Source: an uncultured Collinsella sp.
Lineage (GTDB): Bacteria; Actinomycetota; Coriobacteriia; Coriobacteriales; Coriobacteriaceae
Direction: 5' to 3'
Length of the DNA: 64,000 bases
NCBI GenBank assembly: GCA_958451615.1
Contig: CAUDQR010000001.1
Coordinates: 1-64,000, forward strand
The number at the start of each line of letters is the position of its first letter. Within the stretch, counting starts at the first letter, position 1. Shown here piece by piece: positions 50,774-59,530 of the stretch. The notes below the pieces were generated by a model. The model searched no databases and was not told the origin of the DNA. It saw nothing but the letters and a program-made list of their open reading frames with translations. The position numbers and the translations under genes are program-made.

Positions 50774-52849
50774 ATGAGATTCTCGATTATCAGCGAGATC
50801 CCCGGCAGGACCCGCCTCCAGTTGGCGGGTCCTGTGCCAGAGAGCGATCTCGATGCGCTTCTAAAGCTCAGTGGCGAAATCGATGGTGTGCGCAAGGTGC
50901 GCGTCTACGGCCGCATCGGCCAGATGGCGCTCGAATATGACGAGCGGTGTCGTGCGGGCGTACTCGACGCCTTGGGCGCGCTCGATGCCCAGGCCATTGC
51001 CGACGCAAAGACGGGTTACGTGATGCAGCTTGAGCCACGCAAGCACAAGCTCGTCATGGATCTTGCCACACTTATCGGTGCCCATTACGCACGTCGCTGG
51101 TTCTTGCCCACGCCACTGCGCGCGGTGTTTGTCGTGGCCGGTTACATGGCCTTTTTGCGTGCCGCTCTCCACGAGCTCGCGCAGCCGCGCCTGACCGTTC
51201 CCGTGCTCGACGCTTCGGCCATCGGCATTTCGTTCGTCAAACGTGATGTCGACACCGCGGGCCAGACGATGTTCCTGCTCAACGTGGGCGAGCTGCTCGA
51301 GGACTACACGCGCGCCATGAGCGAAAACGAGCTCATCAACTCGCTGCTCGATGTGCCCGACAAGGCGCAAAAGGTCGTCGGCGACACCGAGGTAAGCGTT
51401 GCCGCGACCGAGCTTGAGCCCGGCGATCTGGTCGCCGTGCGCACTGGCATGTCCATTTGCATCGACGGTGTTGTCGAGCAGGGGAGTGCTATGGTCAACC
51501 AGGCGACCCTGACCGGCGAGCCGCTGGCCGTCGAGCGCAGCGCAGGGGACGACGTGTTCGCCGGCACCGTCGTGGAAGACGGCAGCATCTTGGTTCGCGT
51601 GCGCGCCAACACGGCTCAGACCAAGCTTCGCTCGATTGTCTCGCTCGTGCAGACGGCCGACTCGCTCAAGTCCGAGGGCCAGTCGCACATGGAAGACCTC
51701 GCCAACAAGATCGTCCCGTGGAACTTCCTGCTCGCGGGCCTGGTCGCGCTTACCACCCGCAGCCTCATCAAGACCTCAGCGGCACTGATGGTCGACTACT
51801 CGTGCGCGCTCAAGCTCACGGGTTCCGTCGCCGTCATGACCGCTATGAGCGATGCTGCCAAGATGGGCGTCATGGTCAAGGGCGCGAAGTACTTTGAGTC
51901 GTTTGCCAAGGCCGACACCATTGTGTTTGATAAGACCGGCACGCTGACCGAGGCGCAGCCGCGCCTGGCTTGTGTGCTGACGACCGACGGCTGGAGCGAG
52001 GACGAGGTCCTGCGCCTTTCTGCCTGCCTGGAGGAGCATTTCCCGCATCCGGTGGCGCGTGCCGTGGTCAACGCCGCCCGCGAGCGCGGGCTCGAGCACC
52101 GCGAGCGCCATGCTGCGGTCGAGTACATCGTGGCACATGGTATTGCTTCGTCCATCGAAGGGCGTCGCGCGATTATCGGCTCGGCACACTTTGTGTTTGA
52201 GGACGAGAGCGCGCAGCTCGATTCCGACATTAAGGAGCGCATTGAGTCCCAGATGCAGGGCCTGTCACCGCTGTATCTGGCGGTCGATGGCAAGGTCGTC
52301 GGCGTGCTCGGCATCGAGGATCCGCTCAAGCCCGGGGTCCGCGAGGCAATCGCCGACCTGCATGCGCTGGGCGTCAAGCATGTCGTTATGCTCACGGGCG
52401 ACTCCGAGCGCACGGCCGAGCGCATTGCGCGAGAGGCGGGTGTCGACGAGTTTAAGGCCGAACTGCTGCCCGAGGACAAGTACGCCTATGTGGAGCGCAT
52501 TAAGAGCGAGGGGCGCCATGTTGCCATGGTGGGCGACGGCGTCAACGATTCGCCGGCGCTCGGTTTGGCCGACGTGGGCTTGGCGATGGGTGGCGGAAGC
52601 GACATCGCCAAGGAGGTCGCCGATATCATCCTGACCGATACGGATCTTGCCGCAATCGTGCGCCTGCGCCGCATGAGTCAGGGCCTCATTGATCGTCTGA
52701 CGAGCTCCTACTCTAAGGTGATGCTCACCAACTCGGCGCTGTTGGCATTGGGTATTACCGGCATGATCACTCCGCAGACGTCGTCACTGCTGCACAACGG
52801 CTCAACGATCGCCTACAGCCTGGGCAACGCAAAGGCGTACCTGCGTTAG
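50774..52849 (+). CDS. Heavy-metal P1B-type ATPase with atypical SC-A-L membrane motif
   Basis: The 691-residue pump starts with an HMA_2-like domain (FSIISEIPGRTRLQL) rather than a CxxC HMA domain. The machinery is complete: TGE in ATLTGEPLAV, phosphorylation site DKTGTLTE, HP locus EEHFPHPVAR, and GDGVNDSPAL. In the metal-binding membrane helix the usual CPC is replaced by DYSCALKL. Metal specificity is therefore uncertain. Co-transcribed with the small membrane gene upstream; a palindrome before that gene may sense metal. Terminator directly downstream. Confidence 0.9.
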   Translation: MRFSIISEIPGRTRLQLAGPVPESDLDALLKLSGEIDGVRKVRVYGRIGQMALEYDERCRAGVLDALGALDAQAIADAKTGYVMQLEPRKHKLVMDLATLIGAHYARRWFLPTPLRAVFVVAGYMAFLRAALHELAQPRLTVPVLDASAIGISFVKRDVDTAGQTMFLLNVGELLEDYTRAMSENELINSLLDVPDKAQKVVGDTEVSVAATELEPGDLVAVRTGMSICIDGVVEQGSAMVNQATLTGEPLAVERSAGDDVFAGTVVEDGSILVRVRANTAQTKLRSIVSLVQTADSLKSEGQSHMEDLANKIVPWNFLLAGLVALTTRSLIKTSAALMVDYSCALKLTGSVAVMTAMSDAAKMGVMVKGAKYFESFAKADTIVFDKTGTLTEAQPRLACVLTTDGWSEDEVLRLSACLEEHFPHPVARAVVNAARERGLEHRERHAAVEYIVAHGIASSIEGRRAIIGSAHFVFEDESAQLDSDIKERIESQMQGLSPLYLAVDGKVVGVLGIEDPLKPGVREAIADLHALGVKHVVMLTGDSERTAERIAREAGVDEFKAELLPEDKYAYVERIKSEGRHVAMVGDGVNDSPALGLADVGLAMGGGSDIAKEVADIILTDTDLAAIVRLRRMSQGLIDRLTSSYSKVMLTNSALLALGITGMITPQTSSLLHNGSTIAYSLGNAKAYLR

Positions 52850-52873
52850 CAGACGTGTTCGCCCACGTTATCT

Positions 52874-52919
52874 GGCCTGCGCCCAGACGGCATCGGTGTC
52901 GTCCGAGCGCAGGCCTTTT
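52874..52919 (+). terminator. Terminator of the P-type ATPase unit
   Basis: GGCCTGCGC and GCGCAGGCC form a perfect 9-bp stem with a 23-base loop that has its own weak pairing, followed by TTTT. Confidence 0.8.
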
Positions 52920-52953
52920 GCGTTTGACCATGTGCTAGCTTCTCTATATAGTG

Positions 52954-52972
52954 TTGCTAGCAGGGCTAGCAA
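52954..52972. promoter_or_regulatory. Antitoxin operator
   Basis: TTGCTAGC-AGG-GCTAGCAA is a perfect inverted repeat just upstream of the RelB-like gene, with a further half site TGCTAGC at 52932. TATATA lies between, as a likely -10. Typical for autorepression by a ribbon-helix-helix antitoxin. Confidence 0.7.
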
Positions 52973-52992
52973 TTGAAGGGAGCGGGATCGAC

Positions 52993-53346
52993 GTGGGTGC
53001 TGTTAGCGGCATGGCGCAGGTGAACGTTCGCGTAGATCGCCAGGTCAAGAACCGTGCCGAGGAGGTGCTGCGGCTTTCGGGTGGGTCACTGCCCGAGCTC
53101 ATCAAAAAGGTGGTGGCTAAGGTCGCGCAGGGTGGCGGGCAGTGCGAGGAAGTGCTTGCGGCCGTCGACGACCGGCAGCAGACCGTCGCGCCCGATGCAC
53201 CGTTCGCCGCATCATGGGCGGTGGCGGATCAGCTTTACGCGGATCTGGGCATCGCTACGTCGCCCGTATCCGACGATCGCGATTGGGACACAATCTATTC
53301 CGAAGCCATGGACGAGCGCTATCGCCAAAAGGGGATGATCCTGTGA
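52993..53346 (+). CDS. RelB/DinJ-like antitoxin
   Basis: The 117-residue protein starts at a GTG preceded by AAGGGAG (an ATG at 53011 is the alternative). It has a ribbon-helix-helix beginning (QVNVRVDRQVKNRAEEVLRL) and a long acidic C-terminal half that would wrap the toxin. The last four bases overlap the PIN gene start (GTGA). Its operator is the TTGCTAGC palindrome upstream. Confidence 0.75.
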   Translation: MGAVSGMAQVNVRVDRQVKNRAEEVLRLSGGSLPELIKKVVAKVAQGGGQCEEVLAAVDDRQQTVAPDAPFAASWAVADQLYADLGIATSPVSDDRDWDTIYSEAMDERYRQKGMIL

Positions 53347-53858
53347 GCAGGGCTTCCCTCAAAATAATGGTGGATGCCAACGTATGGGTTGATTCGTTTT
53401 GCGTCGACCATGCCGAGTCGCTTGCCGCGCGTGCGTTTATTGGGCGGGCGACGGAATCGGGCGCAACGTTGCTCTTTCCGGTACATATCGCCAAGGACGT
53501 GCTGTACGTTGTCCAGCACGAACTGAAGCGTAGCGTTCTTGCCAGCGGGGGAGCGCTCGACGAGGCTTCTGCCCGCGCGATTGGCGATGCGGCGCTGGCG
53601 TTTGTTCGGAATATGACCGAAAACGCCACGGCCGTGGGTGCAGATGCGTCGGACCTTTGGCTGGCCGACAAATACGTAGCGCTCCATCGCGATTACGAGG
53701 ACAACTTGGTGCTCGCCGCGTGCAAGCGCGCGCAGGTCGATTACTTGGTGACCAACGATCGCAAGCTGCTCGAACATGCCGATCTTGCAGCAAAGACCCC
53801 GCGCCAAATGATGCCGATTCTGGCTTTGGCCGAACGCGGCCGCGCGGCTATCGGTTGA
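53343..53858 (+). CDS. PIN-domain toxin (VapC-like ribonuclease)
   Basis: The 171-residue protein has the PIN acidic residues: Asp in IMVDANVWVDS near the N-terminus, Asp in DASDLWLADKY, and the C-terminal DNLVLAACKRAQVDYLVTND. VapC-type toxins cut tRNA or rRNA. GTG start overlapping the antitoxin stop, so production is coupled. Pairing of a RelB-like antitoxin with a PIN toxin is known but less common than VapB-VapC. Confidence 0.85.
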   Translation: MSRASLKIMVDANVWVDSFCVDHAESLAARAFIGRATESGATLLFPVHIAKDVLYVVQHELKRSVLASGGALDEASARAIGDAALAFVRNMTENATAVGADASDLWLADKYVALHRDYEDNLVLAACKRAQVDYLVTNDRKLLEHADLAAKTPRQMMPILALAERGRAAIG

Positions 53859-53870
53859 CGCAAACTGTTT

Positions 53871-53907
53871 GCGGGCCTCTTGGACGACGATGCGCCAAGG
53901 GGCCCGC
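53871..53907. terminator. Hairpin between convergent genes
   Basis: GCGGGCC-CTTGG pairs with CCAAG-GGGCCCGC (one bulge). It separates the PIN toxin gene from the convergent gene ending at 53917; no T-run, so efficiency is uncertain. Confidence 0.55.
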
Positions 53908-53916
53908 GTCTGCTAT

Positions 53917-54351
53917 TTACAAAAGCTCGGCCTTGATGGTGGGACTTTCTGCGAGCTGCTCGGCTGCCTTTTCGTTGGAGCTGTCGAGTGCTGCCAGACT
54001 GCGGTAGACCCACTCGTTGACCTGGGTGTTCTTGACGCCTGCGGTCTGCATAAGGGCGCCTACCTCGCGGATTGCTGCGAACAGATCGGCCTTGGGACCC
54101 GCGAGCTCGACCTCGATACCGTGGTAGGCGGCCACGCCGCGGTTCTCACTCACGTGGTCGATAAAGCCCTCGACGGTCTCAAGCTGCTGGGCGAGAGTTG
54201 CATCATCGTCAACGTCCAGCGCGACGAGTGCGTTCGATACCGTGAGGGCGGGATGTCCGCAGGGGACAAAGCCCTCGATGACATCCATAGCTTCGGTAAT
54301 GGTTGAGCCCAGGCCTGCGAGGGCATTGACGAGTTGCTGCTTGGTATCCAT
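53917..54351 (-). CDS. Conserved-looking hypothetical protein, 144 residues
   Basis: A soluble, acidic, mainly helical protein, with no membrane segment or catalytic motif seen. AAAGGA precedes the ATG at 54351. Stretches such as DTKQQLVNALAGLGSTITEA and EWVYRSLAALDSSNEKAAEQ suggest helical bundles. I do not recognise the family. It is divergent from the tmRNA gene. Confidence 0.75.
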   Translation of the reverse strand: MDTKQQLVNALAGLGSTITEAMDVIEGFVPCGHPALTVSNALVALDVDDDATLAQQLETVEGFIDHVSENRGVAAYHGIEVELAGPKADLFAAIREVGALMQTAGVKNTQVNEWVYRSLAALDSSNEKAAEQLAESPTIKAELL

Positions 54352-54590
54352 AACGGTCCTTTCGACGGGTCAATTTTGCTTGGCGAAAATATACGTGACG
54401 CGATCGGTAACAAAAGTGCGAAGTGCGGCGCACATTGGGGTCTTCACAGCTCGTGCATAGAACAGCTGTCCGCTTTCAGAACGTGGTAAGATAACACTCC
54501 ACAAGCGGGGCTCGCCCCGTATGTTCCTTGAAAAGTCGACGGTTATCGGGTGTTTGCAGGCCCGATACCATCCAGACTTTCCCGACATTC

Positions 54591-54954
54591 GGGGGCGACT
54601 GGTTTCGACACGATAGCTCTGAGAGAGGAAGCAAGCCGAGGTCTCCTCGCCTCGTTAAACAGGGGTACCGTCAAATTGAATTGACAACAACTCTTCTTTT
54701 GAGCCTATGGCTCTCGCTGCTTAATTTATAGCGGCGCGTCAACCCGGTGATTTCCCCGACACCGGCGCGACGTCATTTTAGGGGAATGCTCCTGCGCACG
54801 TAATCGGTATGGTGCAGGCTAAGACCGAACCGGTTAGGACGTCGCGAGCGTGTCGCTGCGCGCAAAGCGTCCGAGACAAAACCAGCGACTGAGCTTGGAG
54901 ATGCCAATCAGGGGGCTTTCGTGGACCGGAGTTCGATTCTCCGCGCCTCCACCA
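54591..54954 (+). ncRNA. ssrA: tmRNA (trans-translation RNA)
   Basis: The 5' end GGGGGCGACTGGTTTCGACA and the 3' end GGAGTTCGATTCTCCGCGCC then TCCACCA form the tRNA-like domain, with CCA encoded. The tag frame (54683-54724) reads DNNSSFEPMALAA and stop, with the degradation signal ALAA. The exact resume codon is not certain; GAC at 54683 follows an in-frame stop. It rescues stalled ribosomes with SmpB. Confidence 0.95.
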
Positions 54955-54962
54955 ATAGTTAC

Positions 54963-54999
54963 AGGCAGGTAGATACTTATATCTACCTGCCTTTTTATT
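54963..54999 (+). terminator. Terminator of ssrA
   Basis: AGGCAGGTAGATA and TATCTACCTGCCT form a perfect 13-bp stem with a short loop, followed by TTTTTATTT. Confidence 0.95.
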
Positions 55000-55011
55000 T
55001 CTAGTTCGTAC

Positions 55012-55239
55012 CGCGGAGAATCGAACTCTATGCAGGGCGCGGGCGTTAAGCAAACGCAAAGCGTTTGTAGCGAGCGGGCGAGGACGCCGGAAGGCGGCCG
55101 AAGCCGGTGCGTATTTGCGAAGCAAATACGCGGATTCTCCGCGCAATGCCTCAGCCCAAAACAGATGTGCTGCCGACGGCATTTCTGCTGGCTGTGCCCC
55201 GCGCCGACAGATCCCCTTCATCCGCGGAGAATCGAACTC
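55012..55239. repeat. Inverted copies of the tmRNA T-arm, possible integration scar
   Basis: CGCGGAGAATCGAACTC occurs at 55012-55028 and 55223-55239. It is the exact reverse complement of 17 bases of the tmRNA 3' part (54929-54945). The 55-160 bases between include two hairpins (CAAACGC/GCGTTTG; GCGTATTTGC/GCAAATACGC) and no credible gene. The tmRNA 3' end is a common attachment site of integrative elements. Confidence 0.6.
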
Positions 55240-55313
55240 TGCTCCAAAACCCATGCGCCCTCCATCCCAAAACTGGGTAGAAGAAAGCCAAAACGCAATC
55301 GCAGGAGGTCAAT

Positions 55314-56192
55314 ATGACTGCAGAAGATAAGGCAAAGAACGCCGGCAAGGTCGCGCTCGTCTTGGAGGGTGGCAGTTTTCGTGGGCAGTTTACCGCCGGC
55401 GTGCTCGACGTTCTCATGGAGGCCGGTGTCGAAATTCCGGCGGTGTACGGCGTCTCGGCCGGTGCGCTCAACGGCGTCAACTACAAGTCGCACCAGATCG
55501 GCCGCACCAACCGAGTCAATTTGACCTTCTGCAACGACAGCCGCTACATGGGCGCCGCGTCGTTTGCGTCCACGGGTTCCATCGTGGGCTACGACTTTAT
55601 CTTCAACGACGTCCAGGACCGCCTGGATCCTTTTGATAACGAGACGTTCGACGCGAGCCCCATTGAGATGTACGCCGTCGCGACGGACATGCTCTTTGGA
55701 ACCGCCACGTACCTCCCGGTCAAAAGCGCCGTGCTCGATCTCGACGCCGTGCGCGCCTCGACCTCGCTGCCGCTGGTGACGCCGCCGGTCGAGATTGACG
55801 GGCACAAATACGTCGACGGCGGCGTGGCCGATTCGGTTCCTATCGAGCATGTGCTCGAGGAGGCCGGCTTCGAGCGCGCGGTTGTCATTGTCACGCAGGA
55901 CCGCTCGTACGAGAAAAAGCCCTACGAGTTTATGCCTGCCGCGCGCGCCCGCTATGCCGACTACCCCTACCTGCTCGAGGCTATCGAGACGCGCCACGAC
56001 CGTTACAACATACAGCGCATGCACCTGTGGAAGTATGAGCGCGAGGGCCGTGCGTTGGTCGTCGCTCCGCAAAAGCCGGTCGAGGTCGGCCATGTCGAGC
56101 ACGATCCGGCAAAGCTTTTGGACCTGTATATCCAGGGCCGTCAGGAGGCAAAGCGCCTGCTCGCGGAAATCCAAGAGTTCGTTGAGCGCTAG
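55314..56192 (+). CDS. Patatin-like phospholipase/esterase
   Basis: The 292-residue protein has the patatin fold signatures: oxyanion loop LEGGSFRGQFTAGVLDVL, nucleophile Ser in GVSAGAL (GxSxG) and the catalytic Asp in DGGVAD. It resembles bacterial YjjU/RssA-like proteins that hydrolyse lipids. Strong AGGAGG upstream. No membrane segment, hence probably cytoplasmic. It stands between tmRNA and the ribosomal protein operon with no evident link. Confidence 0.9.
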   Translation: MTAEDKAKNAGKVALVLEGGSFRGQFTAGVLDVLMEAGVEIPAVYGVSAGALNGVNYKSHQIGRTNRVNLTFCNDSRYMGAASFASTGSIVGYDFIFNDVQDRLDPFDNETFDASPIEMYAVATDMLFGTATYLPVKSAVLDLDAVRASTSLPLVTPPVEIDGHKYVDGGVADSVPIEHVLEEAGFERAVVIVTQDRSYEKKPYEFMPAARARYADYPYLLEAIETRHDRYNIQRMHLWKYEREGRALVVAPQKPVEVGHVEHDPAKLLDLYIQGRQEAKRLLAEIQEFVER

Positions 56193-56292
56193 CGACGGCG
56201 AACCCTCAAAAAATGACAACAGCTAAAGAGTTGGAAAAATCACGGCTCGTGGATGACATGTGCAGAAACTCTGGTCGGAGCCAAAATACCTG

Positions 56293-56320
56293 TTGACTCG
56301 TACGGCGAGCGGGGTAATAT
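56293..56320 (+). promoter_or_regulatory. Promoter of rplM-rpsI
   Basis: TTGACT (56293-56298), 16 bp, TAATAT (56315-56320), followed by a leader of about 60 bases. Confidence 0.7.
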
Positions 56321-56386
56321 GGACGGGTTACTTGCAGAGCCCCGTGAATCTCTGTAACAACACGTACTGTACATGGAGGAGTCTAA

Positions 56387-56830
56387 GTGATTTCGAAATC
56401 GACTCACTACGCCAAGCAGGGCGAGGTCCAGCGCAACTGGGTTCTCGTCGACGCCGATGGTGCTGTCCTGGGCCGTCTTGCCACCCAGATCGCAATGATC
56501 CTGCGCGGTAAGAACAAGCCCCAGTTCACGCCCAACAGCGACTGCGGCGACTTCGTTGTCGTCATCAACGCCGATAAGGTCCAGCTTACCGGTAACAAGG
56601 CCGACACGAAGACCTATTATCGCCACAGCGGCTACAACGGCGGCCTCAAGGCTGAGAGCTTCCGCCAGGCTATGGAGAAGCACCCGGAGAAGGTCATCGA
56701 GCGCGCCGTTCGCGGTATGCTGCCCAAGACCACCCTCGGCCGTGCCCAGATGACCAAGCTTAAGGTCTACGCTGGTGCCGAGCATCCGCATGCTGCCCAG
56801 AACCCCACGAAGATTGAGCTGGAGGCTTAA
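56387..56830 (+). CDS. rplM: 50S ribosomal protein L13
   Basis: The 147-residue protein shows the L13 signature: [41 protein letters not shown], and [23 protein letters not shown] start with GGAGGA upstream. It binds 23S rRNA early in 50S assembly. It lies 2 bases before rpsI, the usual conserved pair. Confidence 0.98.
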   Translation: MISKSTHYAKQGEVQRNWVLVDADGAVLGRLATQIAMILRGKNKPQFTPNSDCGDFVVVINADKVQLTGNKADTKTYYRHSGYNGGLKAESFRQAMEKHPEKVIERAVRGMLPKTTLGRAQMTKLKVYAGAEHPHAAQNPTKIELEA

Positions 56831-56832
56831 AG

Positions 56833-57228
<396 letters not shown>

Positions 57229-57258
57229 GGTTTTATCTCCTTTCGAGATACAATGTAC

Positions 57259-57302
57259 AAGCGGGGCCTGCCGATTCCTCGGCGGGTCCCGCTTTTCTTT
57301 TT
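57259..57302 (+). terminator. Terminator of rplM-rpsI
   Basis: AAGCGGG and CCCGCTT with the inner CTGCCG/CGGCGG pairing, followed by TTCTTTTT. Confidence 0.85.
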
Positions 57303-57351
57303 CGACTAGGGTGGGCGGTTGTATATCGCCTGCTAGGGAAGGAGCGATCCT

Positions 57352-58689
57352 ATGCCCCAGAACATCTTCGGTACCGACGGCGTCCGTGGCGTCGCCAATG
57401 CCGACCTCTCGTGCGACCTCGCGTTTCGCCTGGGCCGCGCGGCGACCAAGTTCCTTGGCCCGGACATCTGCATCGGCCGCGACACGCGTCTTTCGGGTAC
57501 CATGCTCGAGAGTGCTCTGACCGCTGGCATTATGGCCGAGGGCGGCCGTCCGCACTGCTGCGGCGTTATCCCTACGCCGGCCGTGGCGCTGCTCACCGTC
57601 CAAAATGAGCTCGACGGCGGCATCGTCATCTCCGCTTCACATAATCCGCCGGAGTTCAACGGCATCAAGTTCTTTAGCCGCAAGGGCATGAAGCTTCCCG
57701 ATGCTGTCGAGGAAGAGATCAGCGCCTGGGTCATGTCCGAGGAGGCCATGGCTGCCGACACGCTGCCGACCGGTGCCGGCGTGGGCCACATTATCAAGAT
57801 GAAAGACGCCCGCAAGGCCTATGTCGATCATGCCATCAGCACGCTCGACGGCCTTAAGCTCGATGGCCTGGTTGTTGCCGTCGACTGCGGCCACGGTGCT
57901 TCCTGTCAGACCACGCCCGCTGCGCTGCAGCGCCTGGGCGCCACGGTCCATGCCATCAACACTGATTACTGCGGCACCGACATTAACGTTGAGTGCGGCT
58001 CCACTCACCTTGAGCCCCTGCGCGAGCTCGTGCTGCGCACCCACGCCGATATCGGCCTGGCCCACGACGGCGACGCCGACCGCGTGCTGTTCGTCGACGG
58101 CGAGGGCAATGAGATCGACGGTGACTACATCCTGGCTATCTGCGGTTCTGACCTCGCCGCCCGCGGCAAGCTCGCCAACTCCGAGATCGTCTCGACCGTC
58201 ATGTGCAACCTTGGCTTCTCCATCGCTATGAAGGAGCAGGGCTTTGAGATGGTTCAGACCGCCGTGGGGGACCGCTACGTTTTGGAGCGCATGCTCGCGG
58301 ATGGCGCCGTCATCGGCGGCGAACAGTCCGGCCACATCATCTTCCTGGAGCACAACACCACCGGTGACGGCCTGGTGACGGCTCTGCAGCTGCTGGCCGT
58401 GCTCAAGCGCACCGGTCGTACCCTCACTGATCTTGCCGGCATCATGAAGAAGTACCCGCAGGTACTCGTCAACGTGCATTCCGACAACAAGGCCGGCCTG
58501 GACGATTGCCAGCCCATCTGGGATGCCGTCGCTGCCGCCGAGAAGGAGCTTGACGGCCGCGGCCGCATTCTGGTGCGCCCGAGCGGTACCGAGCCGCTGG
58601 TCCGTGTTATGGCCGAGGCGGAGACGCACGAGCTCACTCAGCGTGTTGTCGACGACATCGTCGAGGTTGTCAAGCGCGAACTTCCCTAA
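57352..58689 (+). CDS. glmM: Phosphoglucosamine mutase
   Basis: The 445-residue enzyme interconverts glucosamine 6-phosphate and glucosamine 1-phosphate for UDP-GlcNAc and peptidoglycan. Visible motifs are GTDGVRGVAN, the phosphoserine loop VISASHNP, the metal loop DGDADR, the sugar-binding GGEQSGHI and the phosphate-binding RPSGTEPLVRVM. GAAGGAG lies upstream. It competes with nagB, two genes downstream, for GlcN-6-P. Confidence 0.97.
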   Translation: MPQNIFGTDGVRGVANADLSCDLAFRLGRAATKFLGPDICIGRDTRLSGTMLESALTAGIMAEGGRPHCCGVIPTPAVALLTVQNELDGGIVISASHNPPEFNGIKFFSRKGMKLPDAVEEEISAWVMSEEAMAADTLPTGAGVGHIIKMKDARKAYVDHAISTLDGLKLDGLVVAVDCGHGASCQTTPAALQRLGATVHAINTDYCGTDINVECGSTHLEPLRELVLRTHADIGLAHDGDADRVLFVDGEGNEIDGDYILAICGSDLAARGKLANSEIVSTVMCNLGFSIAMKEQGFEMVQTAVGDRYVLERMLADGAVIGGEQSGHIIFLEHNTTGDGLVTALQLLAVLKRTGRTLTDLAGIMKKYPQVLVNVHSDNKAGLDDCQPIWDAVAAAEKELDGRGRILVRPSGTEPLVRVMAEAETHELTQRVVDDIVEVVKRELP

Positions 58690-58760
58690 TGGTCAAAAAC
58701 GGGTGCCAAGTGGTAAACTGTTAAAGCTATTTTGATTGATTGGTATGTCCGAGGGGGAGC

Positions 58761-59258
58761 ATGTTCACTAAAGTCCTAAGGTCTTTTGGTATGCGTGGAC
58801 GAGTTCTTACGCTTGATGCTCCCATCTCGGGCGACGTCATTCCGTTGTCCGAGGTCAATGACCAGACATTTGCCACCGGCCTTTTGGGCCAGGGCGTGGC
58901 GATTCAGCCTACCGGCACGCGTGTGATTGCGCCGGCAGACGCCAAGGTCGAGGCCATTTTTCCCACGGGTCACGCCGTTGCGCTCAACACGGTCGATGGC
59001 CTAGACGTGCTCATCCACGTTGGCTTGGACACTGTTCAGCTTGAGGGCAAGCATTTTAGCGTGCATGCACAGGTGGGCGATGTCGTCCATAAGGGTGACG
59101 TGCTCATCGAGTTCGATCGCGAGGCAATTGCTGCCGAGGGCTACGATGTGACGGTTCCCATCTTGGTGTGCAACTCCGTTGAGTTCTCGAGTATCAAGGG
59201 CTCCGTTGGCGTGCATGTCGAAGAGATGGACCAGCTCATCGTTGCTCGCGAGCGCTAG
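58761..59258 (+). CDS. PTS system EIIA, glucose type
   Basis: The 165-residue protein is a free-standing EIIA(Glc). The phospho-accepting His is in LDVLIHVGLDTV, and the second active-site His in IFPTGHAVAL. It starts like the family with ISGDVIPLSEVNDQTFATG. GAGGGGGAG sets start 58761. It relays phosphate from HPr to a glucose or N-acetylglucosamine EIIBC, not seen in the window. Between glmM and nagB, so GlcNAc uptake is a likely role. Confidence 0.93.
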   Translation: MFTKVLRSFGMRGRVLTLDAPISGDVIPLSEVNDQTFATGLLGQGVAIQPTGTRVIAPADAKVEAIFPTGHAVALNTVDGLDVLIHVGLDTVQLEGKHFSVHAQVGDVVHKGDVLIEFDREAIAAEGYDVTVPILVCNSVEFSSIKGSVGVHVEEMDQLIVARER

Positions 59259-59298
59259 CAAGTGCACGTGGCCATTAGCCTACAATTCAAACACGTTT

Positions 59299-59332
59299 AC
59301 GGAGGGCGCCCTTGAAAGAGGACGCCCTCCGT
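59299..59332 (+). terminator. Terminator-like hairpin after the EIIA gene
   Basis: ACGGAGGGCG and CGCCCTCCGT are perfect 10-bp arms. No T-run follows, so it may attenuate rather than fully stop transcription. Confidence 0.65.
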
Positions 59333-59530
59333 GGCAAGATGGGATTTGTCCGAAGCTAAAAGGCTTCGGGTCACCGTGGACGGGCAGGGGCCTCGACGCG
59401 GCTAGACACGAGACACATACATTACGCGACCTCGCCCTGGTGGCCGCACACGTTGGTTGCGGCCGACGCGGGCCGCGGGCAAGTGCTTGTAAGGGGAGCC
59501 TTGCCTCTCTTGTACGAGAAAGGACGCGTA
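59333..59530 (+). promoter_or_regulatory. Long GC-rich leader of nagB with several stems
   Basis: Visible pairs are GTCCG...CGGAC-type closure around GAAGC/GCTTC (59348-59381) and GGCCGCA/TGCGGCC (59443-59463). The final AAAGGA is the ribosome site of nagB. No promoter of consensus quality and no open frame was seen. It may be an untranslated control region responding to amino-sugar phosphate, but it does not resemble the glmS ribozyme. Confidence 0.4.

Noticed and set aside
59333..59530. glmS-type ribozyme or SRP RNA before nagB
   Set aside because: None of the conserved strings of these RNAs that I can recall is present.
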